64,000 nucleotides of DNA, from positions 18,002-82,001 of the forward strand of contig JAZNRE010000032.1 in NCBI GenBank assembly GCA_045590535.1, written 5' to 3'. Origin of the DNA: UMGS755 sp045590535 (lineage in GTDB: Bacteria > Bacillota > Clostridia > UBA1381 > UBA9506). Made by a program: the position numbers and the translations under genes. Positions 53,150 to 62,247 of this stretch are shown one piece after another. Each line of letters begins with the position of its first letter. Position 1 is the stretch's first letter. The notes beneath the pieces are model-generated. The model was not told the DNA's origin and did no database searches. It was given only the letters and a program-made list of their open reading frames with translations.

Positions 53150-54421
53150 TTATGATACGGATTCATTCAAAACCTTCTGCTTTGTTTTTTTCTCTTTATA
53201 AATCACATCGGGTTTCTTTTTATCGGTAACACAGGCCTTGGTGATAACACACTTAGCCACATTTTCCTCTGAAGGCAGGGAATACATAATATCCCGCAAG
53301 GTTTCCTCCATAATAGAACGCAAGCCACGAGCACCTGTTTTGCGGTCTAAGGCCTTTTGCGCAATGGCTAAAACAGCCTCTTCTTCCACATCCAGTTTCA
53401 CCCCGTCTAATTCAAACAGCTTTTTATACTGTTTTAAAAGAGCATTTTTAGGCTCGCGGATGATGTTAACCAGCGCTTCCTGGTCAAGCATATCCAGGGT
53501 TGTAATCACCGGCAAACGACCAACCAATTCCGGAATCAAGCCGAACTTTAACAAGTCCTGGGGCTCCATTAAGGATAAAATTTTGCCAATGTCACGGCTG
53601 TTTTTAGACAGCACCTCACCGCCAAAACCTAAGGTTTTTGTGCCGGTGCGACGCTCAATAATCTTCTCAATGCCTTCAAAGGCACCGCCGCAAATAAACA
53701 AAATGTTTGTGGTGTCAATTTGTAAAAACTCCTGGTGCGGATGTTTTCTGCCACCGGTGGGAGGTACAGAGGCCACCGTGCCTTCCAAAATTTTCAACAA
53801 TGCCTGTTGCACACCCTCACCGCTTACATCACGGGTGATAGAGGTGTTTTCAGACTTTCTTGTAATTTTGTCAATTTCATCAATATAGATGATGCCTCGC
53901 TGTGCTTCTTCAATTGAACCGTCAGCAGCCTGAATCAGCTTGAGCAAAATGTTTTCAACATCTTCACCAACATAGCCTGCCTCGGTTAATGTGGTTGCAT
54001 CGGCAATGGCAAAAGGCACATTTAAAATTTTAGCCAAAGTTTGAGCCAACAAAGTTTTACCCGAACCGGTAGGACCCAACAACAGAATGTTGGACTTTTG
54101 AATGTCAACATCACCTGTCTGCCGTTGATTTTCAATTCGTTTATAATGGTTATACACAGCAACGGCAAGGGTTTTCTTGGCATTTTCCTGACCAATGACA
54201 TATTGGTCAAGCTGCTCTTTAATATCCTTGGGTTTGGGAAGTCCTGTTAAGTTAATATCACTTTCAATAAAGTCAAAATTGTTGCCCATGTAGTGATTGC
54301 ACATGGCAATACATTCGTTGCAAATATTAACATTTGGCCCTTTGAATAGCTTCAGAACCTGACTTTCATACAGACCGCAAAAATTACAACGCGGCTCGTT
54401 TTTGCTGCCTTTACTTGCCAA
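53150..54421 (-). CDS. clpX: ClpX, ATPase subunit of ClpXP
   Basis: 423 aa AAA+ unfoldase. Zinc-binding domain CNFCGLYESQ...NICNECI at residues ~12-40, Walker A LLGPTGSGKTLLAQ, Walker B IIYIDEIDK, the RKHPHQEF and ERRTGTKTLGFG pore-region segments, and a complete C-terminal domain. TTG 54421 is selected because GAGGTG lies six bases before it and the product then starts MASKGSKNEPRCNFC. In-frame start codons further upstream extend into a poorly conserved stretch. It is 56 bases after clpP. Confidence 0.95.
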   Translation of the reverse strand: MASKGSKNEPRCNFCGLYESQVLKLFKGPNVNICNECIAMCNHYMGNNFDFIESDINLTGLPKPKDIKEQLDQYVIGQENAKKTLAVAVYNHYKRIENQRQTGDVDIQKSNILLLGPTGSGKTLLAQTLAKILNVPFAIADATTLTEAGYVGEDVENILLKLIQAADGSIEEAQRGIIYIDEIDKITRKSENTSITRDVSGEGVQQALLKILEGTVASVPPTGGRKHPHQEFLQIDTTNILFICGGAFEGIEKIIERRTGTKTLGFGGEVLSKNSRDIGKILSLMEPQDLLKFGLIPELVGRLPVITTLDMLDQEALVNIIREPKNALLKQYKKLFELDGVKLDVEEEAVLAIAQKALDRKTGARGLRSIMEETLRDIMYSLPSEENVAKCVITKACVTDKKKPDVIYKEKKTKQKVLNESVS

Positions 54422-54477
54422 AATACGCACCTCACTTACTTGTTTTTCCCATTTAGACGCGGGCACAAGCCCTTTGC

Positions 54478-55059
54478 CTATCTATGCTCAATGACCTGGT
54501 CAATCAAGCCATAGGCTTTGGCTTCTTCAGCCGTCATGAAGTTATCACGCTCTGTGTCGCGTTCAATCACTTCAAGAGGCTTGCCTGTTCTCTCACTCAA
54601 AATCTTATTCAAAGTTTCTTTGATTTTGATGATGCGGTCTGCATGGATTTTAATGTCAGTTGCCTGACCTTTCATACCGCCTAAAGGCTGATGAATCATG
54701 ATTTCACTGTTTGGCAAAGCAAACCGTTTTCCCGGGGCACCGGCCGCCAACAAAAACGCGCCCATGCTGGCTGCCATGCCGATACAGATGGTTGACACAT
54801 CGCACTTTATGTATTGCATTGTGTCATAAATGGCCATGCCGCTGGTGATAGAACCACCGGGACTGTTAATGTAAAACTGAATGTCTTTGTCAGGGTCTTC
54901 CCCTTCTAAGAACAATAGCTGTGCCACAACAAGACTGGCTGTTACATCGTTCACTTCTTCAGACAGAAAAATGATACGGTCTTTCAGCAGTCTTGAAAAA
55001 ATGTCGTAAGAGCGTTCACCACGATTGGTTTGCTCAACAACAATGGGAACTAAGCTCAT
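54478..55059 (-). CDS. clpP: ClpP, ATP-dependent protease proteolytic subunit
   Basis: 193 aa serine protease forming the ClpXP barrel. The triad is Ser98 (GMAASMGAFLL), His123 (MIHQPLGG) and Asp172 (TERDNFM), at standard positions. The ATG overlaps the tig stop (ATGA), and GGAGG sits in the last codons of tig. Confidence 0.97.
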   Translation of the reverse strand: MSLVPIVVEQTNRGERSYDIFSRLLKDRIIFLSEEVNDVTASLVVAQLLFLEGEDPDKDIQFYINSPGGSITSGMAIYDTMQYIKCDVSTICIGMAASMGAFLLAAGAPGKRFALPNSEIMIHQPLGGMKGQATDIKIHADRIIKIKETLNKILSERTGKPLEVIERDTERDNFMTAEEAKAYGLIDQVIEHR

Positions 55060-56627
55060 GCTTCTACCTCCGTTTTTTCCTTCTTCTCAGTTTTTTTAGC
55101 GGTTGTTGACTTGGTTGCTGTTGTCTTCTTTGCTGTGGTTGACTTTGCAGCTGTTGATTTTGCAGAGGTTGACTTGGCTGTTGTGGATTTCGCAGCCGTT
55201 GTCTTCTTTGCTGTTGTGGATTTTGTTGCAGTTGATTTTGCAGCAGTTGATTTAGATGCGGTCTTCTTGGCTGCGGGCTTTTCTTCAGCTTTTTCAGCCG
55301 GAGCTGCCTTGGTTGTCTTCGCAGCAGTTTTTGCCTTAGCCTTGCTCCACTTTGCATTGTCAACTAAGTATGCAACCGCTTTTTCCATCTTCATGTCTTC
55401 TTTAATGTTTTCTTTATCAATATCACGCAGATTTTCCTTTAACTTATCGGCTTCCATGTGATACATTTCTGCCATTTCTTTCACTTTTTCGTCCAGCATT
55501 TCGTCTGTAATTTCAAAAGCTTCTTTCTTAACAATAGCTTCTAAAATCAGGTTTGCTCTAACCTGCTTTTCAGCATTAGGACGCATCATGGTCTTAAACT
55601 GGTCGATAGATGTGCCGATGTAAGACAGATACTGTTCAAAAGAGATGCCCTGCTGTGCCATGCGCATGTTGTTTTCACGGATAATGGATTCAACACGGCT
55701 GTCAATCATGCAGTCGGGCACATCAATTTCAGTATCTTCTACCAGCTTATCAATAACAGCGTTTTCCCGTTCCTGCTTTGCTGCCTTGTCAGCCTGTTCT
55801 GTTAATTTTGCACGAATGTCAGCTTTTAATTCATCTAAAGTGTCAAATTCGCTGATGTCTTTTGCAAACTCATCATCTAAAGCAGGTAACTCTTTATATT
55901 GTATGCTGTTAACCTTCACTTTGAACACAGCCGGCTTGCCCTTTAAATCTTCAGCGTGGTATTCTTCAGGGAAGGATACATTCACATCAAATTCTTCGCC
56001 GATTGCCTTACCAACAATCTGGTCTTCAAAACCGGGAATGAACTGGCCGCTGCCAATGGTTAAGTCAAAATTGTCAGCCTTGCCGCCGTCAAATGCCACG
56101 CCATCAACAAAGCCCTCATAGTTAATGTTGGCAATGTCGCCTTCTTTAACGGCACGGTCGGAAACACTAACCAGTCTTGCGTTGCGCTCTTGTTTTTGCG
56201 CCAGCTCACGGTCAACATCTTCGTCAGATACAGTATGTACAATTTCTTCCAGCTTTATACCGGTATATTCGCCCAATTCAAATTCAGGCTTAACGGTTAC
56301 GGTAACGGTCATAACCAAATCTTTGCCGGCACCAATTTCTTTAATATCCAGTTTCGGTGCATCGACAGGCTCTAAAGCTAATTCAGAGATGGCCGCCTCA
56401 TATTCAGACGGAAAAACAAAATCAATTGCATCATCATAAAAAATTGCTTCGCCATAAGTTTTTTCAATTAACTTTCTGGGAGCCTTGCCCTTTCTGAAAC
56501 CGGGCATAGCGATGTTCTTCACATTCTTGCGAAAAGACCGGTCAAGGGCTTCGGCAAAGGTTTCAGCTGAAACCGTCATGGTGAAGTCAACAATGTTTTT
56601 TTCCTTTTTGTCCAATACACTACTCAT
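55056..56627 (-). CDS. tig: Trigger factor with histone-H1-like C-terminal tail
   Basis: 523 aa. Residues 1-~430 are a normal trigger factor: N-terminal ribosome-binding domain with PGFRKGKAPRKLI, PPIase domain (INYEGFVDGVAFDGGKADN in outline) and a helical C-terminal chaperone part. Residues 431-523 are an added tail made almost only of Lys, Thr, Ala and Ser (STAAKS, TTAKK and similar units), ending in EKKEKTEVEA. Typical trigger factors have about 430 residues. The frame runs directly into clpP with a 4-base overlap, so the tail is not a sequencing frameshift product. A sigma-A promoter lies upstream. Confidence 0.93.
   Translation of the reverse strand: MSSVLDKKEKNIVDFTMTVSAETFAEALDRSFRKNVKNIAMPGFRKGKAPRKLIEKTYGEAIFYDDAIDFVFPSEYEAAISELALEPVDAPKLDIKEIGAGKDLVMTVTVTVKPEFELGEYTGIKLEEIVHTVSDEDVDRELAQKQERNARLVSVSDRAVKEGDIANINYEGFVDGVAFDGGKADNFDLTIGSGQFIPGFEDQIVGKAIGEEFDVNVSFPEEYHAEDLKGKPAVFKVKVNSIQYKELPALDDEFAKDISEFDTLDELKADIRAKLTEQADKAAKQERENAVIDKLVEDTEIDVPDCMIDSRVESIIRENNMRMAQQGISFEQYLSYIGTSIDQFKTMMRPNAEKQVRANLILEAIVKKEAFEITDEMLDEKVKEMAEMYHMEADKLKENLRDIDKENIKEDMKMEKAVAYLVDNAKWSKAKAKTAAKTTKAAPAEKAEEKPAAKKTASKSTAAKSTATKSTTAKKTTAAKSTTAKSTSAKSTAAKSTTAKKTTATKSTTAKKTEKKEKTEVEA
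55085..55337. repeat. Degenerate 15-18-base repeats coding the tig tail
   Basis: About eleven units on the plus strand begin GTTGA or GTTGT and have the form GTTGAYTTNGCNGYT. They encode Lys-Ser-Thr-Ala/Thr-Ala-type pentads of the trigger-factor tail. Copy number could vary between strains. Confidence 0.7.
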
Positions 56628-56718
56628 CTTTCTTTCGTCCTCCTACTATTCCTCAATTCGATTCACTTAGGAATCAAAAGTTTGGCTAAAAAACTTCCTT
56701 TTTAACCCACATTTTAAC

Positions 56719-56748
56719 ATTATAACACAAACAATATTCTTTTTTCAA
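56719..56748 (-). promoter_or_regulatory. Sigma-A promoter of tig-clpP-clpX
   Basis: Minus strand: TTGAAA (56743-56748), 18-base spacer, TATAAT (56719-56724). No CIRCE or CtsR-like direct repeat was recognised next to it. Confidence 0.75.
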
Positions 56749-56814
56749 TAGTAAAAGCAGAATAATTTAACAAAAATTCATATATTTCCTTTATTCAAAT
56801 TGCCAAAGAAAAGT

Positions 56815-57642
56815 CTACCATGTCCCCTCTTCTCCAAAACCATAAGAAAAAACGATTTCCAAATCCGGACTTTTGGCAATATCATAAGGGGTCACCAGCC
56901 AACCTTTATCGGCATCCAAATCCAGTCCCGCTTTATAATATGCCTGCCAGATTAAATGTGCACACTGGGTGCCGTCAATGGATTTAAGCTCCGATTTATC
57001 CTTTTTCACAATCCCGGTTAGCAGGTCATAGGGAACGCCTAACAGATGGGTGCGGGCATACTCCGTAACCTTGCGGCAATCCTCTTCTGTCATGTCCTTT
57101 GGCCGTAAAACCAAAAGAGTGGGATACGACAGCCAGTTGTCAATGGAAAGCCGTTCCGAAGGGCTCCCTATCATTAAAGACTCAATGGTGCTCCGATTGG
57201 GTTCCAGCACAAGCCCTGCATGACCATGCCTGTACAATAATGTTTTTGTTGATTTCGTAATTAAAATATCCCCTGCCTTAAGCGGTGGCAATTTTAGATA
57301 GCGCTCATGATTTTGCTCATCTTTTAACAGTTCCGCTGTTGTGGTGGGGAAAAACAGAAAGGTCTGTTTATAGTGCAGGGGTTCTTGCTTTTGGGCTTGA
57401 AAAGCCATAAGCTCTTTTGCAAAATCTTCTTCTTTTTGCAAAGCATCCACCGCCCCACGACCCAAACCCGTTTGCTTGAAAATGAGCTGATAGTCTGCCT
57501 CGGTGAAGGTGCTTTTGTCAAAAAGCGGTGACAAATCCTGCAGAACCGGCGTTTTGGTGTTAACCGCTGCAAAAAAATCGCAAACAACCCATACGATTAA
57601 AAGCACCACAACACTTATGAAAAAAATAATTTTTTTCTTCAT
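56815..57642 (-). CDS. YiiX-like permuted NlpC/P60-superfamily hydrolase
   Basis: 275 aa. One N-terminal transmembrane helix (FFISVVVLLIVWVVCDFFA) places the rest outside the membrane. HGHAGLVLEPN holds the likely catalytic His, and the later DGTQCAHLIWQAYYKAG holds the likely Cys. His before Cys is the circularly permuted papain-like order of the YaeF/YiiX group. Family members are proposed amidases or thioesterases for wall or lipid substrates. ATG 57642 has AGGAGTGAG upstream; the long upstream frame crosses the promoter. It is divergent from the spoVAC operon. Confidence 0.8.
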   Translation of the reverse strand: MKKKIIFFISVVVLLIVWVVCDFFAAVNTKTPVLQDLSPLFDKSTFTEADYQLIFKQTGLGRGAVDALQKEEDFAKELMAFQAQKQEPLHYKQTFLFFPTTTAELLKDEQNHERYLKLPPLKAGDILITKSTKTLLYRHGHAGLVLEPNRSTIESLMIGSPSERLSIDNWLSYPTLLVLRPKDMTEEDCRKVTEYARTHLLGVPYDLLTGIVKKDKSELKSIDGTQCAHLIWQAYYKAGLDLDADKGWLVTPYDIAKSPDLEIVFSYGFGEEGTW

Positions 57643-57683
57643 TTTCTCACTCCTGTTATATTCACTTGGTCCAATACGCTTAT

Positions 57684-57712
57684 ATTGTACTAAAATGCCG
57701 AAAAAAAGACAA
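57684..57712 (-). promoter_or_regulatory. Sigma-A-type promoter of the YiiX-like gene
   Basis: Minus strand: TTGTCT (57707-57712), 17-base spacer, TACAAT (57684-57689). Confidence 0.65.
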
Positions 57713-57771
57713 GCAAAAAGAATAAAAATTATCTTTTTTTCAAAACATAAGATACAAAGGGAGGAATCACT

Positions 57772-57909
57772 ATGAAAATTAAACTTATGCGACTGTGCCT
57801 GCTTTGTGTTGCCGTTACCATTCTGTGCGCCGGCATTATCCGGGAATATCGCATGGCCGAGCAGGAATACAGAACCGATGCTGTTTTTGTGGCAGCTTAC
57901 TGTAAATAA
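57772..57909 (+). CDS. 45-aa single-helix membrane peptide upstream of spoVAC
   Basis: A short frame with an AAGGGAGG ribosome site 7-8 bases before ATG. The product begins MKIKLMRLCLLCVAVTILCA, a basic start plus one hydrophobic helix, then a charged tail REYRMAEQEYRT and ends AAYCK. It lies 32 bases before spoVAC in the same direction, so it is probably co-transcribed and may be a sporulation peptide. No family is recognised. The strong ribosome site and clean signal-like helix support it as real. Confidence 0.6.
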   Translation: MKIKLMRLCLLCVAVTILCAGIIREYRMAEQEYRTDAVFVAAYCK

Positions 57910-57941
57910 CAATTGACAATTGCCTTGAAAGGAAGTTTTCT

Positions 57942-58388
57942 ATGCAAAACATGACTAAGCAGGATTATAAAAAATATATTGATAAAAAAACACCCAATTC
58001 TACCCTGGGTAAAGATATTTTCTTTGCATTTTTATTTGGCGGAGGCATTTGCATCATCGGTCAGCTGATTGCTGACGGCCTGCGCATGACAGGGCTTGAT
58101 GCCGAAACTGTTTCATCAACCACCTCTGTCATCATGGTATTTTTGGGTGCTTTTTTAACCGGCATTGGGGTGTATGACCGCATTGCCAAAATCGCCGGTG
58201 CCGGCACCATTGTCCCCATTACCGGCTTTGCCAATTCGGTGGTGTCACCGGCCATGGAGTTTAAAAGCGAAGGCCTTGTGCTGGGGCTGGCTGCTAAAAT
58301 GTTTGTGATTGCCGGACCTGTTTTGGTTTATGGCATTCTGTCTTCCGTTTTGGTGGGGCTTATTTATTTTATCCTGTCACTTTTTTAA
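57942..58388 (+). CDS. spoVAC: SpoVAC, stage V sporulation protein AC
   Basis: 148 aa spore inner-membrane protein, part of the SpoVA channel that moves dipicolinic acid. About four hydrophobic segments (IFFAFLFGGGICIIGQLIAD, IMVFLGAFLTGIGVYDRIAK), GAGTIVPITGFANSVVSPA and the EGLVLGLAAKMFVIAGPVLVYG-type end are typical (outlined). AAAGGAAG lies before the ATG. spoVAD and spoVAE, usually next, are absent; a terminator follows. Confidence 0.9.
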   Translation: MQNMTKQDYKKYIDKKTPNSTLGKDIFFAFLFGGGICIIGQLIADGLRMTGLDAETVSSTTSVIMVFLGAFLTGIGVYDRIAKIAGAGTIVPITGFANSVVSPAMEFKSEGLVLGLAAKMFVIAGPVLVYGILSSVLVGLIYFILSLF

Positions 58389-58402
58389 AGGCATATACCA
58401 TA

Positions 58403-58431
58403 AAGGCACCGTTTTTTTCGGTGTCTTTTTT
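58403..58431 (+). terminator. Terminator of spoVAC
   Basis: A 9-base stem AAGGCACCG (58403-58411) pairs with 58419-58427 with one G-U pair, followed by TTTTTTATT. Confidence 0.85.
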
Positions 58432-58477
58432 ATTGGTCAAAAATCGTCTTGAAAATAACCTGCTGCACACAAAAATG

Positions 58478-58508
58478 GTATAGCCAAACCTTTCTCTTGC
58501 ATACACTA
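58478..58508 (+). promoter_or_regulatory. Possible sporulation-sigma (sigma-E/K-like) promoter
   Basis: GTATAGC (58478-58484), 15-base spacer, CATACACTA (58500-58508), 25 bases before the P-loop gene. The -10 fits CATA-type sites of mother-cell sigmas; the -35 is only a partial match. Confidence 0.45.
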
Positions 58509-58532
58509 TAGATGAAAGGAGTGTATCTTCAA

Positions 58533-59534
58533 ATGGAACTGCACTATTTTTTGACAACCAACGGCTCAAAAGGACACAAAAGCTTTAAAGAGCATGCCTT
58601 TGACAGTTATCGTGATGTGATTTATTTATCCGGTTATCCCCGCTGTGTTGCCGCCTCTCTTTTGCTGGAATGTTACACCATTGCCAAGCAAAGCCGCATG
58701 AACATAGATGTGATTCATAATTGCCTGGATAATTCCATGGAAGGCATTGCCCTTCCCGATTTAAAAACCGCTGTGCTGAATGTCCCTCTCTACGAACCCC
58801 GGACCGATATTACAGCGCTGTTTAAAAACGAGTCCTTATCCCTTTATAAGACGCAAATGCAAAAAGCCTATGATGCTTTTTCAGAAGCCAAAGTCATTCA
58901 TGATGAGTGGGAAAAAATTTATATAACCGCCACAGACTATCCGGCTTTAGACCAATTTTCAAAAGAAACCATTGAAACGCTTTTATCCGGTCAAAGCACC
59001 ACCCATCCGGGCAGCCTGTGTCACCGTTTTTTTGGTTCCGCCACCATTAACGGCTCCATTGATTATATCAACCTTCTTTCCGCCGGTACGAAACGATATT
59101 TCATTAAAGGCAGACCCGGAACGGGAAAATCCACCTTCTTGAAAAAAGTGGCCTCTGCAGCCTGCGACCGTGGTTTTCACGCCGAATGCTATCACTGCTC
59201 CTTTGACCCTGACAGTTTTGACATGGTGGTCATACGCGAATTAAATCTTTGCCTGTTTGATGCCACAGCCCCCCATGAATATGACCCCTCTTTGCCCGGC
59301 GATGAGGTGCTGGATATTTATGCAGCTGCGGTCAACCCCAATACCGACACGGATTTTGCCAAAGAAATAAAAGCAATTTCCCTGCGCTACAAAACCGCAA
59401 TTGATAACGCCATCAAACACATCATCGCTGCAAACGAAGCCTGTTTGCGGGCTGAAAACGATTTGTGCAACCGGATTGACGGCGATGGTTTAATGTCTCT
59501 TCGCAAAAACATTATTTCCCGGTTATTGCCTTAA
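58533..59534 (+). CDS. PRK06851-like P-loop protein with one degenerate repeat
   Basis: 333 aa built from two related halves. The C-terminal half has an intact Walker A, GRPGTGKS (193-200), followed by AECYHCSFDPDSFDMVVI and LNLCLFDATAPHEYDP. The N-terminal half repeats the pattern (HYFLTTNGSKG, IDVIHNCLDNSMEGIAL, LKTAVLNVPLYEP), but its P-loop position reads GYPRCVAAS (34-42) and cannot bind nucleotide normally. The organisation matches a family of unknown function that I recall mainly from spore-formers. ATG 58533 has AAGGAG 11 bases upstream. It is preceded by a CATACACTA-type -10 and by spoVAC. Confidence 0.72.
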   Translation: MELHYFLTTNGSKGHKSFKEHAFDSYRDVIYLSGYPRCVAASLLLECYTIAKQSRMNIDVIHNCLDNSMEGIALPDLKTAVLNVPLYEPRTDITALFKNESLSLYKTQMQKAYDAFSEAKVIHDEWEKIYITATDYPALDQFSKETIETLLSGQSTTHPGSLCHRFFGSATINGSIDYINLLSAGTKRYFIKGRPGTGKSTFLKKVASAACDRGFHAECYHCSFDPDSFDMVVIRELNLCLFDATAPHEYDPSLPGDEVLDIYAAAVNPNTDTDFAKEIKAISLRYKTAIDNAIKHIIAANEACLRAENDLCNRIDGDGLMSLRKNIISRLLP

Positions 59535-59580
59535 AGCCAAACACAATTTCATATCGGTGTACCAAATACCCATTTACACA

Positions 59581-59624
59581 AAAAAGGAAGGGAATGCCTG
59601 TGGGGCTGTTCTCTTCCTTTTTTT
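59581..59624 (+). terminator. Terminator of the P-loop gene
   Basis: A 14-base stem (59581-59594, AAAAAGGAAGGGAA) pairs with 59609-59622 with one mismatch, running into a T-tract. The rest of the 226-base gap holds only a TACAAT -10 candidate (59706-59711) for the next gene. Confidence 0.82.
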
Positions 59625-59760
59625 CCGCATTTAAAATCTGTTTTTTATCCGGTGGATAAATTTCAAATTACGAAAAAAAAGCTGGAAATTCTCCTTTATA
59701 TGTGGTACAATAAATATGATACGAAAAAATATCTGCTCAAAAAGGAGATTCGATATACAT

Positions 59761-62247
59761 ATGGCAACTACAAAAAAGAAACAAACGAAAAAAACAACCA
59801 AAGCCAAACAGCAGGCTGTAGCTTCCCCTATGAAAAATGAATTTGTTTCACTTTTCATTGTGGTGGCCGGTCTTTTGCTGGGTGTTTTTCTTTATGTCCC
59901 CAGCGGTGTTGTGGGCGAAGGTATAAAAGCACTGTGCACAGGTCTTTTGGGCCTGCCGGCTTACATAACACCCTTGCTTTTACTCACCTTTGGCGTTCAC
60001 CGTGCCATCGGTCGAAAATATGAAGAGAATAAGAAAAAATATGTTCAATGTTCCTTGGTGATTGTGGCCTTATCTTCCCTTTTTCAGCTTTTTGGGGGCA
60101 TGGCGGCTGTGAATCCCTTCTATCTTTCCAGCCTGCAGGGTTATTGGAATCATGGAACTTATGGCTATGGCGGCGGTGTTATCGGTGGCATTTTGTGTGA
60201 CATTTTTGCCAACACTGCAGGCAAAATTGCTGCGGGCATTATTTTGATTACCTTCCTTTTGGTGCTCATTATGATTTTAACCAAGTGGTCACCATTAAAG
60301 GCGCTGCTCCGTTTGATCGTCCGTTGCTTTATGGATGTTAAAACCGTGCAGAAAAAAGCGGCTGAAGAAGCACGGGCGCAAAACAAGACCGGTGAACAGA
60401 TGGCTATTGGTCAAAAAAGCACCATGGCAAACTTCAGCGATGAAGAGGTGGCCCGTGATAGTGCCGACGATGTGAAATCCAAAATCATTAAAAAACCTTA
60501 TGATGATGTAACCTACATCCCGGAGGCCATTCGAAATATTTCCATTGATGAGGATCCCTTGGATGAACCCGCCTATGACTTTAAGGATATAGATGCCCTT
60601 TTGGATAAGGTTCTGCCCGAAGAGTCAAAACTAGCTACCAAACCCTCATCCCCCGTGGTTACCAAATCTACCATTGGTTCTGACGCAGAGGACGAAGAGC
60701 TTGAAAAAACAAAACCAGCCGAGGAAAAGGTTGATCCCCTGACCGAAGAAGAACAAGCTGAAATGACAAAGGAATTAGACGAAGCCTTTGAAAAAATTCC
60801 GTATACATATCCCGATTTCTCCTTGCTTAACAATCCCACAAACGACGATGACAGCTTTGATTCACGGGCCGAGCTTAAAGAAACAGCCACAAAGCTCATT
60901 GCCACACTAAAAAACTTTAATGTGGATGCCAAACTTTTAAATGTGAGCAAAGGCCCCACTGTTACCCGTTACGAATTAAAACCGGGCGATGGTGTTAAAG
61001 TCAGCAAATTTGTGGGTCTTTCCGATGATATTGCCCTGCGTTTAGCCGCTACCGGCGTGCGTATTGAGGCACCCATTCCGGGTCGTGAAGCCATTGGCAT
61101 TGAAATTCCCAACAAAACTGTTTCCACCGTCAGCATCCGCGAGGTGCTGGATTCGGATGAATTTGCCCGCTTCCCCTCTAAGCTTGCTTTTGGACTGGGC
61201 AAAGACATTACCGGCAAAAATGTTGTTGTTGATTTGGGCAAAATGCCCCACTTGCTTATTGCCGGTGCCACAGGTTCCGGTAAAAGTGTATGCATCAACA
61301 CTTTGATTACAAGTCTTATTTACAAGGCAGACCCCAACGAAGTCAAACTGTTAATGATTGACCCCAAGGTGGTTGAGTTGAATGTTTATAACGGCATTCC
61401 CCACCTAATGATTCCCGTTGTGACAGACCCCCGGCGTGCTTCCGGCGCTCTTTATTGGGCTGTGCAGGAAATGACACGGCGCTATGCCATGTTTGCCGAA
61501 TACAATGTGCGCGATGTGAAGGGCTATAATGAAATGATTTTAGAATCCGGTCAGGAAAATACCATGCCCCACATTGTCATTATCATTGATGAGCTGGCTG
61601 ACCTGATGATGGTAGCACCCAAAGAGGTGGAAGATTCTATCTGCCGCCTGGCGCAGATGGCTCGTGCTGCCGGCATGCATTTGGTTATTGCAACCCAAAG
61701 ACCCTCTGTTGATGTTATCACAGGTATTATTAAGGCAAACATTCCTTCACGAATTGCCTTTGCTGTTTCATCGCAGATAGACAGCCGTACCATTTTAGAT
61801 ACCGGCGGTGCGGACAAGCTTTTGGGTCGTGGTGACATGCTCTTTGCCCCTGTGGGTTCTGCTAAACCCACTCGTTTACAGGGTGCATTCATTTCTGACA
61901 AAGAAGTTGAGCGTGTGGTTGAGTTTATTAAAAGTGGCTCTACCGCTCACTATGATGAGGACATTATTGAAAAAATCGAAAACGGCAAAACTGTTACCAT
62001 TGCCGATAACGACCATGATGCCGGCGACAATGATGAGCTTTTGCCCCGTGCTATTGAAATTGCCGTGGACACAGGCAAAATTTCAGCATCCTATCTCCAG
62101 CGTCGTTTAAAAATTGGTTTTTCCCGTGCTGCCCGCATTGTTGATCAAATGGAAGAACGGGGCTGGATTGGACCTCAGGACGGCAGCAAACCCCGTGAGG
62201 TATTACTCTCGAAAGAAGATTATCTTGAAATGAGCATTCAATCATGA
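59761..62247 (+). CDS. spoIIIE: SpoIIIE/FtsK DNA translocase
   Basis: 828 aa. About four N-terminal transmembrane segments (FIVVAGLLLGVFLYV through IILITFLLVLIMILT), an acidic linker (~210-365), the RecA-like motor with Walker A GATGSGKSV and Walker B VIIIDELADLM, and a C-terminal winged-helix gamma domain (ISASYLQRRLKIGFSRA) that reads SRS/KOPS-like sites. It pumps chromosome through the division or sporulation septum. ATG 59761 (MATTKKKQ) has AAGGAG about 13 bases upstream; the earlier ATG is inside the promoter region. Its stop overlaps the ygiQ start. Confidence 0.95.
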   Translation: MATTKKKQTKKTTKAKQQAVASPMKNEFVSLFIVVAGLLLGVFLYVPSGVVGEGIKALCTGLLGLPAYITPLLLLTFGVHRAIGRKYEENKKKYVQCSLVIVALSSLFQLFGGMAAVNPFYLSSLQGYWNHGTYGYGGGVIGGILCDIFANTAGKIAAGIILITFLLVLIMILTKWSPLKALLRLIVRCFMDVKTVQKKAAEEARAQNKTGEQMAIGQKSTMANFSDEEVARDSADDVKSKIIKKPYDDVTYIPEAIRNISIDEDPLDEPAYDFKDIDALLDKVLPEESKLATKPSSPVVTKSTIGSDAEDEELEKTKPAEEKVDPLTEEEQAEMTKELDEAFEKIPYTYPDFSLLNNPTNDDDSFDSRAELKETATKLIATLKNFNVDAKLLNVSKGPTVTRYELKPGDGVKVSKFVGLSDDIALRLAATGVRIEAPIPGREAIGIEIPNKTVSTVSIREVLDSDEFARFPSKLAFGLGKDITGKNVVVDLGKMPHLLIAGATGSGKSVCINTLITSLIYKADPNEVKLLMIDPKVVELNVYNGIPHLMIPVVTDPRRASGALYWAVQEMTRRYAMFAEYNVRDVKGYNEMILESGQENTMPHIVIIIDELADLMMVAPKEVEDSICRLAQMARAAGMHLVIATQRPSVDVITGIIKANIPSRIAFAVSSQIDSRTILDTGGADKLLGRGDMLFAPVGSAKPTRLQGAFISDKEVERVVEFIKSGSTAHYDEDIIEKIENGKTVTIADNDHDAGDNDELLPRAIEIAVDTGKISASYLQRRLKIGFSRAARIVDQMEERGWIGPQDGSKPREVLLSKEDYLEMSIQS

